From NCBI GenBank assembly GCA_945861535.1, contig CAMAUZ010000080.1, positions 1 through 35,012 of the forward strand: 35,012 bases of DNA, written 5' to 3'. Positions 16,512 to 26,535 of the stretch are shown one piece after another. The DNA comes from Akkermansia muciniphila. Lineage in GTDB: Bacteria; Verrucomicrobiota; Verrucomicrobiia; Limisphaerales; BJHT01. Below the pieces are notes generated by a model. That model was given only the letters and a program-made list of their open reading frames with translations, searched no databases and was not told the DNA's origin. Position numbers and translations under genes: made by a program. Position 1 is the first letter of the stretch. Each line of letters opens with the position of its first letter.

Positions 16512-17656
16512 TTTACTACCTCGCCCATTATTTGCAGGAGCAGGCCGCCGGGACCGAGTGGGCCGATTCGTTGTCGGCGCTGCGCGTGTTTCGTTACATC
16601 ACGGTGCGCAGCGCGGGCGCGGCGTTGACGGCCTTGCTGCTCTCGCTGTGGCTGGGGCCGCGGATGATCGCGTGGCTGAAGGAATTGAAGTTCGGCCAGA
16701 ACTACCGTGACCGCGCGGAAGAACAGGGGGACCTGAAGGCGCGCATCCTCAGCAAGAAAGGCACGCCGACGATGGGCGGGCTGATGATTGTGCTGGTGCT
16801 GGATTTCACGGCGCTGCTGTGGACGCAATGGAACGAGCTGGTGGTGCTGACGCTGCTGTCGGTGGTCGTGCTGGCGGGACTCGGATTTTACGACGACTAC
16901 GCGAAGATCACGCGGCAGAGCAGCGCGGGCGCGACCTCCGTGGTGAAGCTGACGGTGCAGACGACGCTGGCGTTGTTCATCGGCGTTTATTTGTGGCGGC
17001 TGCCGGCCACCGCGACGCTGATCACCGAGGTGCATGTGCCGTTTTTCAAGCATCCGGTACTGACCGGCGCGGGGCTGGCCGGCCTCGCGGTGGCGGTGTT
17101 GACGATCGTCGGCAGCTCGAACGCGGTGAACCTGACGGACGGCCTCGACGGACTCGCCACCGGCTGCACGGTGATCGTCGCGCTGGTGTTTCTGATCATG
17201 ACCTATATCGCGGGCAATGTGATCGCGGCGCGTTATTTGCAGGTGCCGTATGTGCCGGGGGCGGGCGAGCTGACGGTGATTTGCGCGGCGCTGATCGGCG
17301 CGGGATTGGGTTTTCTCTGGTTCAATTGCCACCCGGCGCAGGTGTTCATGGGCGACACCGGTTCGCTGGCGCTGGGCGGGGCGCTGGGGCTGATCGCGCT
17401 GCTGATTCACCAGCCGTTTGTGCTCGTGATCGCGGGCGGCGTGTTCGTCGCCGAGGCGGCGTCGGTGATGATGCAGACGGGGTGGTTCAAGCTGACGCGG
17501 CTGCGGACGGGGACGGGGCAGCGGGTGTTTTTGAAAGCGCCGCTGCACCATCATTTTGAAGTCAAGGGCTGGTATGAATCGCAGGTGGTGACGCGGTTCT
17601 ACATCCTGAGCATCGTGTGCGCGCTGATCGCGCTGAGCACGCTGAAGCTGCGGTGA
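16508..17656 (+). CDS. mraY: phospho-MurNAc-pentapeptide transferase
   Basis: MraY attaches phospho-MurNAc-pentapeptide to undecaprenyl phosphate, forming lipid I at the inner membrane. The 382-residue protein is strongly hydrophobic with about ten membrane helices. Active-site blocks are intact: 'GFYDDYAKI' (the DDxxK-type aspartates), 'AVNLTDGLDGLATG', 'FMGDTGSLALGGALG', and 'LKAPLHHHFEVKGW'. The start at 16508 is chosen because it overlaps the murF stop and begins the family-typical 'MIYYLAHYL'. The frame upstream to 16148 is only a murF shadow. Confidence 0.96.
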   Translation: MIYYLAHYLQEQAAGTEWADSLSALRVFRYITVRSAGAALTALLLSLWLGPRMIAWLKELKFGQNYRDRAEEQGDLKARILSKKGTPTMGGLMIVLVLDFTALLWTQWNELVVLTLLSVVVLAGLGFYDDYAKITRQSSAGATSVVKLTVQTTLALFIGVYLWRLPATATLITEVHVPFFKHPVLTGAGLAGLAVAVLTIVGSSNAVNLTDGLDGLATGCTVIVALVFLIMTYIAGNVIAARYLQVPYVPGAGELTVICAALIGAGLGFLWFNCHPAQVFMGDTGSLALGGALGLIALLIHQPFVLVIAGGVFVAEAASVMMQTGWFKLTRLRTGTGQRVFLKAPLHHHFEVKGWYESQVVTRFYILSIVCALIALSTLKLR

Positions 17657-17659
17657 TGC

Positions 17660-17712
17660 GTGATGCGTGATTTGAAATTCGTAACTCGAAATTTGTAATT
17701 CGAAATTTGGAA
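17660..17712. repeat. short-word repeat in the mraY-murD gap
   Basis: The 72-nt gap holds TGATGCGTGATGCGTGAT followed by three versions of an AT-rich word (GAAATTCGTAACT, CGAAATTTGTAATT, CGAAATTTGGAACT). This AT-rich, periodic patch is out of keeping with the flanking genes and resembles the microsatellite-like arms of the larger elements elsewhere in the window. Confidence 0.55.
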
Positions 17713-17728
17713 CTGTTTTTGCCGTAGC

Positions 17729-19123
17729 ATGTTTTCTCTCGCACAAAAATCGGTCGTGGTGCTGGGCCTCGGAACGAGCGGCCAGGCGGCGTGCCGGCTG
17801 CTCGTCGAGCAGGGCGCCACGGTGACCGCCGTGGACTCCGCGGACAGCGCGGCGTTGCGGGCCGAGGCGGAGGCGCTGCGCACGCTCGGAGTCGCGGTGA
17901 CGCTCGGTTGCGCGACCGCGCCGGAGGGGGCGTTCGATCTCGCGGTGGTGAGTCCCGGGATCGCGACGAGCTCGGCGCTGGTGCGCGGCGTGACCCAGCG
18001 GGGTGTGCCGTTGATCGGCGAATTGGAACTCGGTTACCAACAGTCGCGCTGCCTGACCATTGCGATCACGGGCACCAACGGAAAAACCACGACGACCGAA
18101 CTGGTCGCGCGGATGATCAATCATTGCCACCGCAAGACCATCGCTGCGGGCAACATCGGTCTGCCCGTGTGCGCCGTGGCCGCGCAGACGCACGAACTGG
18201 ATTTCCTCACGGTCGAAGCCAGCTCGTACCAACTCGAGACCACGCAATATTTTCGCCCCTCCGTCGCGGTGTTGCTCAACATCACGCCCGATCATCTCGA
18301 CCGCTACGCGACCATGGCCGACTACGCGCGGGCCAAGGCGCGGGTGTTCCTGAACCAGCAGCCGTTCGACTGGGCGATCATCCAGAGCGAGGCGCTCGCG
18401 CAACTCCACGCGCTCGGCGTGAAGGTGCCGTCGAAGCTCATCACCTTCAGCGCGACCTCGCGCATGGCGGACCTGTTCTTCGACCGCGGCCTGCTCGTGA
18501 GCCGGCTCGATGACTGGTGCGGGCCGCTCCTCAACATGGAGCAGGGCCAACTGCGCGGTCCCCACAACGCGGAGAATCTCATGGCCGCGCTCGCCGTCGG
18601 GCGCGTGCTGCGCCTGCCGCTCGCGCAGGTGATCGAGGCGCTGCAAAGCTACCCGGCCGCGGCGCACCGCTGCGAACTGGTGGCCGAGATCAATGGCGTA
18701 AAATTCGTCAACGATTCCAAGGCCACCAACGTGGACGCCGTGCGCAAAGCGCTGCTGACCATGCCCACCGGCGAGCGCGGCGAACCGAACATCCTGCTCA
18801 TCGCCGGCGGCAAGGACAAAGGCCTCGATTATCACGACCTCGGACCGCTGCTGGCGCAGCGCGTGAAACACGCTTTTTTGCTGGGTGAAACGCGCGAGAA
18901 AATCCGCGCCGCTTGGGGTCTGTTTACTCCTTGCACCGTGGTGGATACGTTGCTAGAAGCAACCCTTGAAGCGGCCCGGAAGGCGGTTCCCGGTGACGTA
19001 GTTTTGCTTTCACCAGCTTGTTCCAGCTTTGACATGTTTCAGAATTATCAACATCGGGGTGAAGTGTTTCGACAGGCGGTCAATGTCGGGGCGCGCACAA
19101 TGAATGGTGGTGCCTCCGCGTGA
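17729..19123 (+). CDS. murD: UDP-MurNAc-L-alanine:D-glutamate ligase
   Basis: MurD adds D-glutamate to UDP-MurNAc-L-Ala. The 464 residues start with a Rossmann-like 'VVVLGLGTSGQAACRLL', then 'VVSPGIATSSALV', the P-loop GTNGKTTTTE at residue 115, 'NIGLPVC', 'VEASSYQLETT' and 'LNITPDHLDRY'. The C-terminal domain has 'FVNDSKATNVDAV' and 'LIAGGKDKGLDY', and closes with 'LLSPACSSFDMFQNYQHRGEVF'. These are complete MurD signatures and the length is normal. Its start is separated from mraY by the 72-nt repeat-bearing gap. Confidence 0.96.
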   Translation: MFSLAQKSVVVLGLGTSGQAACRLLVEQGATVTAVDSADSAALRAEAEALRTLGVAVTLGCATAPEGAFDLAVVSPGIATSSALVRGVTQRGVPLIGELELGYQQSRCLTIAITGTNGKTTTTELVARMINHCHRKTIAAGNIGLPVCAVAAQTHELDFLTVEASSYQLETTQYFRPSVAVLLNITPDHLDRYATMADYARAKARVFLNQQPFDWAIIQSEALAQLHALGVKVPSKLITFSATSRMADLFFDRGLLVSRLDDWCGPLLNMEQGQLRGPHNAENLMAALAVGRVLRLPLAQVIEALQSYPAAAHRCELVAEINGVKFVNDSKATNVDAVRKALLTMPTGERGEPNILLIAGGKDKGLDYHDLGPLLAQRVKHAFLLGETREKIRAAWGLFTPCTVVDTLLEATLEAARKAVPGDVVLLSPACSSFDMFQNYQHRGEVFRQAVNVGARTMNGGASA

Positions 19124-19271
19124 GGCCACAGCCGATGGTGTCCGGGGTTCCGGGTCGCGACAGTTGCCAGCAACAGATCAGAAATAAATCGACGTATTGA
19201 AAATAAATTTCGCGTTGGGCGGTGATTTTACCCCGCCGTGCGAAGCCAGTGTCCCCAACGAAAAACCAGTT

Positions 19272-20081
19272 ATGAACAACCCCAACCAACCTGCTCCCGA
19301 GGGCGCGCTGAACGATTCCGCCTCGAAACCCAAATCCAACGTCCGCCTTTTTGTCTTCGTGATCATCGCGATCCACGCGGTCTTCTTCGCCGGCGTGCTG
19401 CTCCAAGCCTGCAAGCCGAAGGATGAAAAGTCCGCCAACTCGGGCGTGCCGACCCCGCCGCCGATCGACTACACGCCGGCCGGCACCAGCACCCCGCCGC
19501 CCATCGGCCTGCCACCCGGCGGCCCCGCATTCAACCCGCCGGCCGGTCCTGGAAACTTCGCGACGACCCCGCCGCTGCCGCAGCCGCCGGTCGCCCCGGC
19601 CTTCCCCGAGCCGCCGCCCGCAGTGCCGCCCGCGCAGCCGCCGGTCGCCGTTCCGCCGACGATCAGGTCGGAGGTGCCGCCGTCGGTCGATGGCCCGAAA
19701 CAGCACGTCATCGGCAAGGGGGACTCCTTCTCCACGCTCGCGAAGAAATACGGGGTTTCCGCCGCCGCGATCACGAAGGCCAATCCGGACGCCAACCCGA
19801 CCAAGCTGAAGATCGGGCAGAAGGTGACCATCCCCGCCGCCGCGCCCAAGTCCGCCACGCCCGACGCCAAGAAGACGGCCGATGCGAAACCCGATGAAGC
19901 CGGCACCTACACGGTCAAATCGGGCGACACCCTCGGCAAGGTCGCCAAAGCCAACAAGACCACGGTCAAGGCGATCCGCGATCTCAACAAACTCAAGACC
20001 GACCAGATCAAGGTTGGTCAGAAACTCAAGCTGCCCGCGGCCTCCGACAAACCGGCGGCGAAGGCGGTTCCCGCCAGTTGA
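19272..20081 (+). CDS. membrane-anchored protein with two LysM domains
   Basis: The 269-residue protein has one hydrophobic segment (about residues 26-46) ending LLQAC. It could be a plain membrane anchor or an unusually long lipoprotein signal with Cys47. A long Pro-rich linker follows (about 55-135). Two LysM peptidoglycan-binding domains come next: 'HVIGKGDSFSTLAKKYGV' (about 140-185) and 'YTVKSGDTLGKVAKANKT' (about 212-257). There is no hydrolase domain, so it probably tethers membrane to wall or localises at the septum. I chose ATG 19272 over an in-frame ATG at 19197 because the extra residues would be odd and the region looks like untranslated leader. A LysM gene between murD and ftsW is not part of the classic dcw order. 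Confidence 0.85.
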   Translation: MNNPNQPAPEGALNDSASKPKSNVRLFVFVIIAIHAVFFAGVLLQACKPKDEKSANSGVPTPPPIDYTPAGTSTPPPIGLPPGGPAFNPPAGPGNFATTPPLPQPPVAPAFPEPPPAVPPAQPPVAVPPTIRSEVPPSVDGPKQHVIGKGDSFSTLAKKYGVSAAAITKANPDANPTKLKIGQKVTIPAAAPKSATPDAKKTADAKPDEAGTYTVKSGDTLGKVAKANKTTVKAIRDLNKLKTDQIKVGQKLKLPAASDKPAAKAVPAS

Positions 20082-20182
20082 TCCGACGGGTTCTTCCGGC
20101 GGGCGTCCCCTGATGGATGCCCGGCGCGACCGGTCGGAAACCCGATCCGGCGGCGGCGGCAAATGGTGACCATGGCCCGGGG

Positions 20183-20205
20183 CGGAGTGTCGGTTGGACA
20201 CTCCG
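20183..20205. repeat. 9-bp hairpin upstream of ftsW
   Basis: CGGAGTGTC (20183-20191) pairs perfectly with GACACTCCG (20197-20205) around a 5-nt loop. It lies 18 nt before the purine-rich ribosome site of ftsW (GGAAGGA at about 20224-20230) and has no T-tract, so it is not an intrinsic terminator. It may be a decayed or minimal member of the hairpin-arm repeats, or a leader structure. Confidence 0.5.
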
Positions 20206-20235
20206 TCCACGCGGGGCGACGGCGGAAGGACAATT

Positions 20236-21723
20236 ATGCGACGAGCGACAACGCTGCTGGTATTTTGCGTGGGTGGCCTGCTGGCCTTGGGGCTGGTGAC
20301 GTTGTACAGCGCCAGCATCTACATGCAGGCGCGGCCCCATCGGCTGACGGTCGCGGACCTCAAGAATGTGAGTCCGGTGGCCGCCAGGCTCGCGCGGCGG
20401 GCGGACCCGGTGGCGGCCTTCCTAGCCGACCAGTTTTCCCCCGCCGGCCAGTGGGCGGTCTCCGAAGCCCTCGCCAAAACTTCCGACATCAAGACCGTCC
20501 GCCGCGTGCTGGTGGACGAGTTCAACCGAATTCTGGCCGGCCCGCTCATCTACAATTCCGTGCTTTTCAGCCGCGTGGACTTGCGCGCCGACACCCGCAA
20601 GCTGGCCGAGTCGAATCCCACCGACACCGAAATTGCCCACGCCAACCGGCTGCTGCTCGAGGACGCTTTCCCCCACGAATTGTCGCGAAAGAAACGTCCG
20701 GGTTTGTTGTTCATGCAGCTCGCTTGGGCTGCGCTCGGCGTGCTGATCGGGATTGGCGCCGCGGCCTTCGACTACCGCAAACTCAAGGACTGGTCGTGGT
20801 TGATCTACGCCGTGGCGATCGTCCTGCTGGCGCTGGTGTTCGTCCCCCACATCGGGGTCAAGAAAAACGGCGCGTTTCGCTGGCTCGATTTCCGCGTCGC
20901 CGGCTTCCAGCCCTCCGAGCTGGCCAAGTTCGCGCTGATCATCGTCCTCGCGCATTACGCAGAATTTCATCGTCGCCAAATGGTCAATGTGGGGCGCGGC
21001 CTCGTGCTGCCCGGCCTGCTGGTGGCCCCGCTGCTGGGCCTGATCATTTTCGAGCCGGACTTCGGCACCACGATTCTGCTCGTGCTCGTGACGGCGTCCA
21101 TGCTCGTGCTCGCCGGGTCGTCGTGGAAATGGGTCGTGACCTCCGGTGCGGCGATCGCCGTCGCGATTGGCGTGGCCATCTACCACAATCCGGTTCGGTT
21201 CAATCGCATCCTCGCCTTCCTTGATCCCGAGGCGCACAAGTCCGGCGTCGGCTACCAGGCCTGGCAGGCGCTCGTGGCGATCGGCTCGGGCGGCTGGAGC
21301 GGCCTCGGTCTCGGCAACGGGTTGCAGAAACTCGGCTTCGTCCCTGAGAACCACACCGACTTCATCCTCTCGGTCATCGGCGAAGAACTGGGCCTCGTTG
21401 CCACGCTCGGCATCGTGCTCGCCTACGTGGTGCTCGTCATCTGCGGCCTCTTCATTGCGTCGCACGCGCGCGATCGCTTCGGCTTCCTGCTCGGCGCGGG
21501 CATCAGTTTGCTCATCGGGTTTCAGGCCTTCATCAACATCGGCGTGGTCACCAGTTCGCTCCCGAACAAGGGCCTGCCGCTGCCCTTCATCAGCTACGGC
21601 GGTTCGAGTCTGCTGATGATGCTCATCGGCGTCGGCATCCTCCTGAGCATCGCGCGCCAAGCCGCCGCGCCGGAATCCGCGACGGTCGAGGTGCTCGACG
21701 AAAACGCCGTGCCCGCCACCTAG
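20236..21723 (+). CDS. ftsW: septal peptidoglycan polymerase FtsW with enlarged first periplasmic loop
   Basis: FtsW is the SEDS-family glycosyltransferase that polymerises lipid II at the septum with FtsI. The 495 residues contain the SEDS signatures 'GAFRWLDFRVAGFQPSELAKF', 'FEPDFGTTILL', 'GVGYQAWQALVAIGSGG', 'FVPENHTDFILSVIGEELG' and 'SLPNKGLPLPFISYGGSS'; the LPxKGLPLPFISYGGS block favours FtsW over RodA. The start ATG at 20236 has a good GGAAGGA ribosome site, and the frame upstream to 20194 is not needed. Unusually, about 125 residues (roughly 30-155) lie between helix 1 ('LYSASIYM') and helix 2 ('LLFMQLAWAALGV'), where FtsW normally has about 20. The insert is mostly charged and helical in appearance and should face the periplasm. 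Confidence 0.93.
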   Translation: MRRATTLLVFCVGGLLALGLVTLYSASIYMQARPHRLTVADLKNVSPVAARLARRADPVAAFLADQFSPAGQWAVSEALAKTSDIKTVRRVLVDEFNRILAGPLIYNSVLFSRVDLRADTRKLAESNPTDTEIAHANRLLLEDAFPHELSRKKRPGLLFMQLAWAALGVLIGIGAAAFDYRKLKDWSWLIYAVAIVLLALVFVPHIGVKKNGAFRWLDFRVAGFQPSELAKFALIIVLAHYAEFHRRQMVNVGRGLVLPGLLVAPLLGLIIFEPDFGTTILLVLVTASMLVLAGSSWKWVVTSGAAIAVAIGVAIYHNPVRFNRILAFLDPEAHKSGVGYQAWQALVAIGSGGWSGLGLGNGLQKLGFVPENHTDFILSVIGEELGLVATLGIVLAYVVLVICGLFIASHARDRFGFLLGAGISLLIGFQAFINIGVVTSSLPNKGLPLPFISYGGSSLLMMLIGVGILLSIARQAAAPESATVEVLDENAVPAT

Positions 21724-21755
21724 CTGCAGCCCTTTCGGCAAGACAAGACAGATGA

Positions 21756-21882
21756 ACCACAGAGACGCGATGAACACAGAGCAGGAAAGAAAGTGGCTGT
21801 GTTGTTTTGGTTCGCTGCTCGGTGGCATCCCGGCGCGGGAGCATCGGTCGGTTTTTCTCTGTGTTCATCGTGTCTCTGTGGT
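21756..21882. repeat. long inverted repeat, family E copy 3
   Basis: Arms 21756-21783 and 21855-21882 carry the same 28-nt core as copies at 4534 and 7327, with GACGCGATG in place of GACACGATG and one end change in the left arm; the right arm is identical to the other copies. The outer arms and centre differ more than between copies 1 and 2. It fills most of the 203-nt gap between ftsW and murG. Confidence 0.85.
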
Positions 21883-21926
21883 TAATCAATTTGGCCCCGC
21901 CTGCCTCGTCACCGCCTAGCTCCCCA

Positions 21927-23159
21927 ATGCAACCTGCCCCTGCAAAACCGTTGGTCGCTCTCGCTTGCGGCGGCACGGGTGGTCATCTCTTCCCCGGCCT
22001 CGCGATCGCCGACGCGTTGCAGCAGCGCGGCTGCGACATCCTTCTGCTCGTCTCGCCGAAAGAAGTGGACCAGCAGGCCGTGCGCTCCCTGCGCGGACTG
22101 CGCGTGGAAACCCTGCCCGCCGTGGGCCTCAGTCGCGGCGGCGTGGGACGATTTGCGCTCGGCTTTTTCCGTTCGGTCAATGCCGCCCGCCGCCTTTTCA
22201 AAGCGACGCCCCCGCGCGCCGTGCTCGCGATGGGCGGCTTCACCAGCGCCCCACCCGTGCTCGCCGGCAAATTTTGCGGCGCGGCCACGTTCTTCCATGA
22301 AGCCAACGCCATTCCCGGCCGCGCCAACCGCCTGCTCGCGCACGTCGTGAACGAAGCCTTCGTCGGGTTCGCCGCGGCCACCGATCATCTTTTTCTCCAA
22401 CGCGTCACCACCACCGGCACGCCCGTGCGTTCGCAATTCCTCCCGCAGCCGCCCGCCGGATGCCGTGCCGCGCTCGGTTTGAAATCCGACCGCCCCGTCC
22501 TGCTCGTCGTCGGCGGCAGTCAGGGTGCGAGCGGCGTCAACGACCTCGTGCTCGCCGCGCAACCGCTCTTCACCCGCGACCTGCCCGAGCTGCAAATCCT
22601 GCACCTCACCGGCGCGGACGATTTTGAAAAAGTGCGCGCCGCGTGGGCGGCCACGGGACAAAAAGCCGTCGTCCGCCCTTTTCTCACCGAAATGGAACTC
22701 GCGCTCGGCGCGGCCACCGTGGCCGTCAGCCGCGCGGGCGCGTCGTCGCTAGCGGAATTCGCCGCCGTGCGTGTGCCGACCATTCTCGTTCCTTACCCGG
22801 CCGCCGTGGACAATCACCAGTTCCACAACGCCATGGCCCTCGTCCGCACCGGCGCGGCCGCGCTGCTCGAACAACGCGGCGCAACCGGCGAACAACTCGC
22901 CCGCCAGATTCTCGATCTCCTCCGCGACCACGCCGCCCGCACCCGCATGACCGACGCCCTCGCCGCGTGGCATTTCCCCGCCGCCGCCGAACAAATCGCC
23001 GGCCGCATCGCCGAAGTCATCGGCTGCGAAACGAAAGCTCAAGGGAAGCACCAAACCCCAAGCTCCAACCCCGTCCGCACTCTCGTTGGTCCTTGTCCCT
23101 TGGCCCTTTCTTTGAGCTTTGAACTTTATCCTTTGAGCTTTTTTCCCAAGCGCGCATGA
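21927..23159 (+). CDS. murG: lipid II synthase MurG with repeat-derived C-terminal tail
   Basis: MurG transfers GlcNAc to lipid I on the cytoplasmic face of the membrane, giving lipid II. Family motifs are intact: 'CGGTGGHLFPGLAIADAL' near the N-terminus, 'GGFTSAPPVLAG', 'HEANAIPGRANRLL', 'VVGGSQGASGVNDL' and 'VSRAGASSLAEFAAV..PYPAAVDNHQF'. ATG at 21927 gives the normal N-terminus; the frame upstream to 21807 reads through a repeat and is rejected. The fold should end near residue 365. The last roughly 40 residues of the 410 are encoded by an inverted repeat (23034-23142) and end in Leu/Phe/Pro-rich sequence unlike any MurG. The stop overlaps the murC start (ATGA, 23156-23159). Confidence 0.94.
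   Translation: MQPAPAKPLVALACGGTGGHLFPGLAIADALQQRGCDILLLVSPKEVDQQAVRSLRGLRVETLPAVGLSRGGVGRFALGFFRSVNAARRLFKATPPRAVLAMGGFTSAPPVLAGKFCGAATFFHEANAIPGRANRLLAHVVNEAFVGFAAATDHLFLQRVTTTGTPVRSQFLPQPPAGCRAALGLKSDRPVLLVVGGSQGASGVNDLVLAAQPLFTRDLPELQILHLTGADDFEKVRAAWAATGQKAVVRPFLTEMELALGAATVAVSRAGASSLAEFAAVRVPTILVPYPAAVDNHQFHNAMALVRTGAAALLEQRGATGEQLARQILDLLRDHAARTRMTDALAAWHFPAAAEQIAGRIAEVIGCETKAQGKHQTPSSNPVRTLVGPCPLALSLSFELYPLSFFPKRA
23034..23142. repeat. AAGCTCAAAG-type inverted repeat inside the murG 3' end
   Basis: The left arm from 23034 (AAAGCTCAAGGGAAGCACCA) and the right part 23088-23142 (TTGGTCCTTGTCCCTTGG, then TTTGAGCTTTGAAC and CTTTGAGCTT words) are complementary in order. They belong to the same family as the inner arms at 6987-7028/7567-7607. 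Here the element lies within the open reading frame of murG. Confidence 0.75.
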
Positions 23160-25599
23160 CCCGCATCGACCCCAGCCAAGTCAGCGCCATCCTCCGCGAG
23201 GCTCCGCCCGGCGGCACCGTGCATCTCATCGGCGCGGGCGGTTGCGGCATGAGCGGCCTCGGGCATCTGCTGCTCGATCTGGGTTTTGGCGTCAGCGGCT
23301 CCGACCTCTGCGCAAACGAGGACGTGGAAATTCTGCGTCGCCGCGGGGCGCGCATCGCGGTCGGACACGCCGCCGCGCACCTCGGCGACCCGCCGCCGTT
23401 CCTCGTGGTTTACTCCTCCGCCATCCGGCTCGAGAACCCCGAGATTCTCGCGGCGCAACAACGCCAGCTTCCCCTCGCGCGCCGCGCCAGCCTGCTCGCC
23501 GCGCTGGTGCGACGCCAACGCGGCATCTGCGTCGCCGGCATGCACGGCAAGACCACCACGTCGTCGCTGCTCGCGTTTGCCCTCGAGAAACTGCAGGCCG
23601 AGCCGAGCTTCGCCATCGGCGCGACCGTCCCGCAACTGCCCCGCCACGCGCGCTTCAGCCGCGGTTCGTCGCGCGAACCGCTGCTCGCCGGTAGCGGTGC
23701 CGGCGCGGCTCCGAACGCCTTCGCCGTCGCCGGGCAGGACCGCTGGTTCGTCGTCGAGGCCGATGAAAGCGACGGCACCCTGCGCGAGTTCCACCCCGAG
23801 CACGCCATCGTCCTCAACGTCGATGAAGAGCATCTCGACTACTACGAAACCTTCGAGGCCATCTGCGACGAGTTCCAACGCTTCGCCAGCCACACCAGCG
23901 GACGCCTCGTCTATTGCGCCGACGATCCGACCCTCGTCGCGCTCTTCGCCAGCCGGCCCGGCGCGATTTCCTACGGCTTCAATCCCGCCGCGCAGTTTCG
24001 CCTCGAGGCCGTGACCGTGCGGCCCGCCGCCGGTCGGCAACTCGCCGAAACCCTGTTTGAAATCCATCGAGGCACCACGCGACTCGGCGGCTTTTCGCTC
24101 AATCTGGTCGGCGAAAAAAATGTCTCCAACGCGGCCGCGGTCGTCGCGCTGCTCACGGAACTCGGCTACGAAGCCGCCGACATCGCCCGCGCTCTCCGTG
24201 GTTTTACCGGCGCGGCGCGGCGGCAGGAATTGCTCCACAGCAGCCGCGATTTCCGCATCTACGATGACTACGGCCATCATCCGCGCGAGATCGCCGCGAC
24301 GCTGCGGGCGTTGAAGCAGCTTGGCTGCGGGCGTTTGCTCGTCGCTTTCCAGCCGCACCGCTTCACCCGCACGCGCAGCCTGCTCGCGCAGTTCGCCACC
24401 TGTTTCAGCGACGCCGACTGCCTCTGGCTCACCGAGGTTTACGCGGCGAGCGAACCCGAAATCCCCGGCATCAACGGCGGCGTCCTCGCCGACGCCGTGC
24501 GCGCCCGCGGCCAGTCCGCGCGCTTCGTGCCGGTCCTCGATGACCTCGTCGCCGCCGTGCGCGCCGAGATGCGTCCCGGCGACCTCGTCCTGTTTCTCGG
24601 TGCCGGCGACATCACGCGCGTCGCCCATCAGCTCGCGGCGGAAATGAAAACCACGGTCACGAACCTCACCGCCACCGGTACAGCCACCGCCGCGCCCGCC
24701 CCGCTCGCCACCGACCTCCGCGCCCTCCTCGCGCCCGACACCGTCCTGCGCCAGAACGAACCCCTCGCCAAACGCACCACGCTCCGCGTCGGCGGCCCCG
24801 CGGATTTTTTCATCGAGCCGTCGTCGGACGACGAACTGGCGCGGCTCGCGCGCTTCTGCGCCGAGCGCGCCGTGCCGTTCTTCGTGCTCGGGCGCGGCTC
24901 GAATCTCCTCGTGCGCGACGGCGGCATTCGCGGCGTGGTTGTGTCGCTCGCGCATTCGCATTTCTCGCAGGTCGAGATTCGCGGCGAGCGCCTGCACTGC
25001 GGCGCGGGCGCGAAATTGAAAGCCGTCGCCGTCGAGGCGAAGCGGCACAGCCTGAGCGGACTCGAATTTCTCGAAGGCATTCCCGGCAGCGTCGGCGGCG
25101 CGCTCCGCATGAACGCGGGCGCGATGGGGTCGTGGACCTTCGCTGCGCTCGAGTCGCTGCGCTTCATGGATTTCACCGGCCAGATTCACGAACGCCTCGT
25201 GGCGGACATCCCTGTGAACTACCGCTCGTGTCCGCTGCTCCGCACGCACATCGCGCTCGGCGCGGTCTTCCGCGGACGCCCCGCGCCGCGCGAAGAGATT
25301 GAGAAAACGATGCGCGCCAGCAACGACAAGCGCTGGACCACCCAGCCCGCCGCGCCGAGCGCCGGCTGCATTTTCAAAAACCCCGGCCCGTGCCCCGCCG
25401 GCAAGCTGATCGACGAACTCGGCTTGAAGGGCCGCCGCGTCGGCGATGCCGTCGTCTCGGATGTCCACGGCAATTTCATCGTCAACGGCGGCCACGCCAC
25501 CGCGCGCGACGTGCTCGAACTCATCGAGGAAATCCGCGCGCACGTCCGCGCCCAGCGCGGTCTCGAACTCGAAACCGAAGTGGAAATCATCGGCGAACC

Positions 25600-25603
<4 letters not shown>
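23156..25603 (+). CDS. murC-murB: MurC-MurB fusion: UDP-MurNAc:L-alanine ligase and UDP-MurNAc dehydrogenase
   Basis: One 815-residue frame carries two enzymes. Residues 1 to about 495 are MurC: 'HLIGAGGCGMSGLGHLL', ATP-binding 'AGMHGKTTTSS' (about 126-136), 'FVVEADESDGTL', 'NVDEEHLDYY', and 'YDDYGHHPREI' in the C-terminal domain. An Ala/Thr/Pro linker leads to MurB at about 519-815: FAD-binding 'TTLRVGGPADFF', 'VLGRGSNLLVRDGGIRG', 'LEGIPGSVGGALRMNAGA' and 'APSAGCIFKNP'. The last block is the type II MurB proton-donor site, with Cys738 where Ser is more common. MurB reduces enolpyruvyl-UDP-GlcNAc; MurC uses its product, so the fusion joins consecutive steps. No stop or frame change interrupts the linker. 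The TGA overlaps the ddl ATG. Confidence 0.95.
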
Positions 25604-26529
<926 letters not shown>

Positions 26530-26535
26530 GCGCTT

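Noticed and set aside
16199-18871. 890-residue - strand open frame across mraY and murD
   Set aside because: It is antisense shadow sequence caused by high GC; no recognisable protein.
21807-21926. Upstream in-frame extension of murG
   Set aside because: It reads through the right arm of a family E repeat and gives a peptide unlike any MurG N-terminus; the ATG at 21927 places the glycine-rich loop at the usual distance.
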